DNA of 6,916 bases from Bacillota bacterium (GTDB lineage: Bacteria > Bacillota > Desulfitobacteriia > Desulfitobacteriales > JAJXUE01), in contig JAJYNB010000393.1 in the NCBI GenBank assembly GCA_021786555.1, forward strand, positions 1-6,916, written 5' to 3'. A model generated the notes under the pieces. The model saw only the letters and a list, made by a program, of their open reading frames with translations, ran no database searches and was not told the origin of the DNA. Below, one piece after another: positions 6,155-6,916 of this stretch. How positions within the stretch are numbered: position 1 is the stretch's first letter; each line of letters opens with the position of its first letter. Both the position numbers and the translations under genes were made by a program.

Positions 6155-6193
6155 AAAGGGGTTCTGGCCAAGCGTAACGGCCGGAGCCCCTTT
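6155..6193 (+). terminator. Long hairpin after the GNAT gene, probable terminator
   Basis: A continuous 15-bp stem (two G-T wobbles) runs from AAAGGGG (6155-6161) to CCCCTTT (6187-6193) with loop AAGCGTAAC. The T-run is only three long. The hairpin sits 19 nt after the stop codon, where a terminator is expected. On the other strand it is also followed by a T-rich end, so it could work both ways. Confidence 0.75.
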
Positions 6194-6252
6194 GGCATAT
6201 TCGGGACGGACAAGATTGTGACAGAAAAGCGAACTCAAGGGAAAAAATAAGG

Positions 6253-6281
6253 AACCGTCGAATCAATGGCTACATACCATA
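6253..6281 (+). promoter_or_regulatory. Putative SigK promoter of the first tiny-gene operon
   Basis: AAC (6253-6255), 17 nt, then CATACCATA (6273-6281) fits the known SigK pattern AC - 16/17 nt - CATAnnnTA. An overlapping CATACATTA at 6278-6286 also fits the SigK/SigE -10 but lacks a spaced -35. The start would be near 6289, about 36 nt before the first tiny gene. Confidence 0.6.
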
Positions 6282-6324
6282 CATTAGATATTATCCCATG
6301 TATTTCCAATGGGGGGTGTACAAA

Positions 6325-6435
6325 ATGGCAATAGGTGCTGCTGCAGTAGCTGGCGCAGGTGGATTCGGGTTGGGCGGAATTGCCGCTGTGGTAATTGTTA
6401 TTCTCCTTTTAATTGCCCTCGGGTTGGTCTTTTAA
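6325..6435 (+). CDS. Tiny Gly/Ala-rich single-helix membrane protein 1, YjcZ-like sporulation micropeptide
   Basis: The protein is 36 aa. GGGGGG at 6311-6316 lies 8 nt before ATG6325. The N-terminus is small-residue rich (AIGAAAVAGAGGFGLGG) and is followed by one hydrophobic helix (IAAVVIVILLLIALGLVF) reaching the last residue. This layout of Gly-rich head plus C-terminal helix is that of the YjcZ/tiny-TM sporulation peptides of Bacillus, of which SscA is needed for coat assembly. The family assignment is by architecture only, because such short proteins give weak similarity. The helix is nearly identical to that of the third tiny gene. The SigK-like promoter upstream suggests mother-cell expression late in sporulation. 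Confidence 0.78.
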   Translation: MAIGAAAVAGAGGFGLGGIAAVVIVILLLIALGLVF

Positions 6436-6475
6436 TTCTGGTCAGACGCAAAAAGCTTGAAAGGAGTGGAGAGGC

Positions 6476-6610
6476 ATGTATGCTGGATGTTACGGTTATG
6501 GAGCGGGCGGTTATGGAGTCGGAGTCGGCAGTTGGTGGGGAATAGGAGCGGTCGTAATTGGAATTTTGATTCTGATTGCCCTTTGCGCCGTATTTTTTGC
6601 CGCCTTTTAG
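6476..6610 (+). CDS. Tiny Gly/Tyr-rich single-helix membrane protein 2, YjcZ-like
   Basis: The protein is 44 aa, 40 nt after gene 1, with AAGGAG (6461-6466) spaced 9 nt from ATG6476. The head YAGCYGYGAGGYGVGVGSWWG is the Gly-Tyr-rich, Cys-containing type typical of Bacillus YjcZ-like peptides and of many coat proteins. The tail IGAVVIGILILIALCAVFFAAF is a single hydrophobic helix with one Cys. It shares the WWG junction with gene 3 and the overall layout with gene 1. It is co-transcribed with gene 1, and a strong terminator follows. Cys5, Cys37 and the Tyr residues could take part in cross-linking, as in spore coats; that is inference. Confidence 0.8.
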   Translation: MYAGCYGYGAGGYGVGVGSWWGIGAVVIGILILIALCAVFFAAF

Positions 6611-6678
6611 CAGGCACGAGGGGATTCAGGTATAGGCGACATAAAGTTCAGGGCCGTAGGAACATGTATTGGCTGATC

Positions 6679-6707
6679 AGGGGGAACCGCGAGAGGTTCC
6701 CCCTTTT
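6679..6707 (+). terminator. Rho-independent terminator of the tiny-gene operon
   Basis: The stem GGGGGAACC (6680-6688) / GGTTCCCCC (6695-6703) with loop GCGAGA is followed by TTTT. It is a perfect 9-bp stem, about 70 nt after the stop of gene 2. Confidence 0.92.
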
Positions 6708-6755
6708 GCTGTACCGTTAAATCAAGATTTTGTCAGAGGGATACCTGCAACCTTT

Positions 6756-6784
6756 AACGCTGTGTCCCAATCGGACATAGTATA
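6756..6784 (+). promoter_or_regulatory. Putative SigK promoter of the third tiny gene
   Basis: AAC (6756-6758), 17 nt, then CATAGTATA (6776-6784) fits AC - 16/17 nt - CATAnnnTA. The spacing is identical to the promoter at 6253-6281. A start near 6792 would give a leader of about 37 nt. Confidence 0.62.
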
Positions 6785-6828
6785 AAGGGAGGATATGCCA
6801 TTAATTCCCAGAAAGGGGGTGCATTTAT

Positions 6829-6916
6829 ATGGCATTTGCAGCAGCTGGCGGTGGTGGCGGCTGGTGGGGTGGAATTGCCGCCGTGGTTATCGTTATCCTT
6901 CTGTTAATTGCTATCG
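6829..6916 (+). CDS. Tiny Gly-rich single-helix membrane protein 3, YjcZ-like, cut by the window end
   Basis: There are 29 codons before the window ends. GGGGG (6815-6819) lies 9 nt before ATG6829. The head AFAAAGGGGGWWGG leads into the helix IAAVVIVILLLIAI. From the GG before the helix onward, 15 residues (GGIAAVVIVILLLIA) are identical to gene 1 while many third codon positions differ. It is therefore a paralogue kept by selection on the protein. It has its own SigK-like promoter after the terminator of genes 1-2. Probably only a few residues are missing. Confidence 0.78.
   Translation, partial: MAFAAAGGGGGWWGGIAAVVIVILLLIAI

Noticed and set aside
5570..6238. Minus-strand ORF of 222 codons, longer than the GNAT gene it covers
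   Set aside because: It is fully antisense to a protein with clear GNAT motifs, its own translation shows no recognisable domain, and it has no ribosome binding site. It is a shadow frame.
6252..6264. GAACCGTC next to the tiny-gene promoter, shared with the complement of the 44-bp repeat, and a near Spo0A box (CGTCGAA)
   Set aside because: Only 8 nt are shared with the repeat and the Spo0A box misses its first base. Neither is supported, while the stretch is already explained by the -35 region.
6309..6720. Plus-strand ORFs of 78 and 87 codons in other frames
   Set aside because: They overlap the tiny genes but have no well-placed ribosome binding sites and give Arg/Cys/Trp-rich random-looking sequence. 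One runs through the terminator.

Overview
The window looks like a chromosomal segment of an endospore-forming, Gram-positive anaerobe in the Clostridia (Bacillota). A Peptococcaceae / Desulfotomaculum-Pelotomaculum type is the best guess. This rests on strong GGAGG-type ribosome binding sites with frequent GTG/TTG starts, a CotS-family spore protein, a sporulation-kinase-like histidine kinase, tiny Gly-rich membrane proteins of the kind found in spores, promoter sequences resembling those read by the sporulation sigma factors H and K, and an anaerobe-style stand-alone cobT. The genus is an inference. Base composition is near 50% GC throughout and no transposase, tRNA, rRNA or CRISPR is visible.

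Left part (1-1700). Two genes lie on the minus strand: a CotS-like kinase-fold protein (541-1527, catalytic Asp apparently replaced by Ser) followed by the N-terminus of a membrane sensor with an extracellular Cache-type domain that runs off the window (457 to 1). The 83 bp between them hold a SigH-like promoter whose -10 overlaps a perfect Spo0A box. Divergent from CotS is a 718-aa membrane histidine kinase (1724-3880) with TM, extracellular sensor, TM, two PAS domains, HisKA and HATPase. It has no partner response regulator beside it, as is usual for kinases feeding the Spo0A phosphorelay.

Middle part (3900-5520). A 90-aa membrane-anchored Pro/Thr/Ala-rich protein of unknown function ends at a textbook terminator. 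cobT follows, for lower-ligand activation in cobalamin synthesis, with a curious three-codon ORF overlapping its start and several divergent motif residues. The cobT stop codon is supplied by the first of two tandem 44-bp repeat units of a REP-like palindromic element.

Right part (5515-6916). A GNAT acetyltransferase follows a palindrome-embedded promoter and ends at a long hairpin. Then comes an array of three tiny ORFs (36, 44 and at least 29 residues): Gly-rich N-termini followed by a single hydrophobic helix, resembling the YjcZ/SscA type of sporulation micropeptides. Genes 1 and 2 form an operon with a terminator. Gene 3 has its own promoter. Both promoters share the same layout, AAC - 17 nt - CATAnnnTA, which fits the late mother-cell sigma factor K. 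This micro-gene array with matched promoters is the most interesting part of the window. Together, the left and right parts suggest early (kinase, SigH/Spo0A) and late (SigK, coat) sporulation functions around an unrelated cobT/GNAT core.
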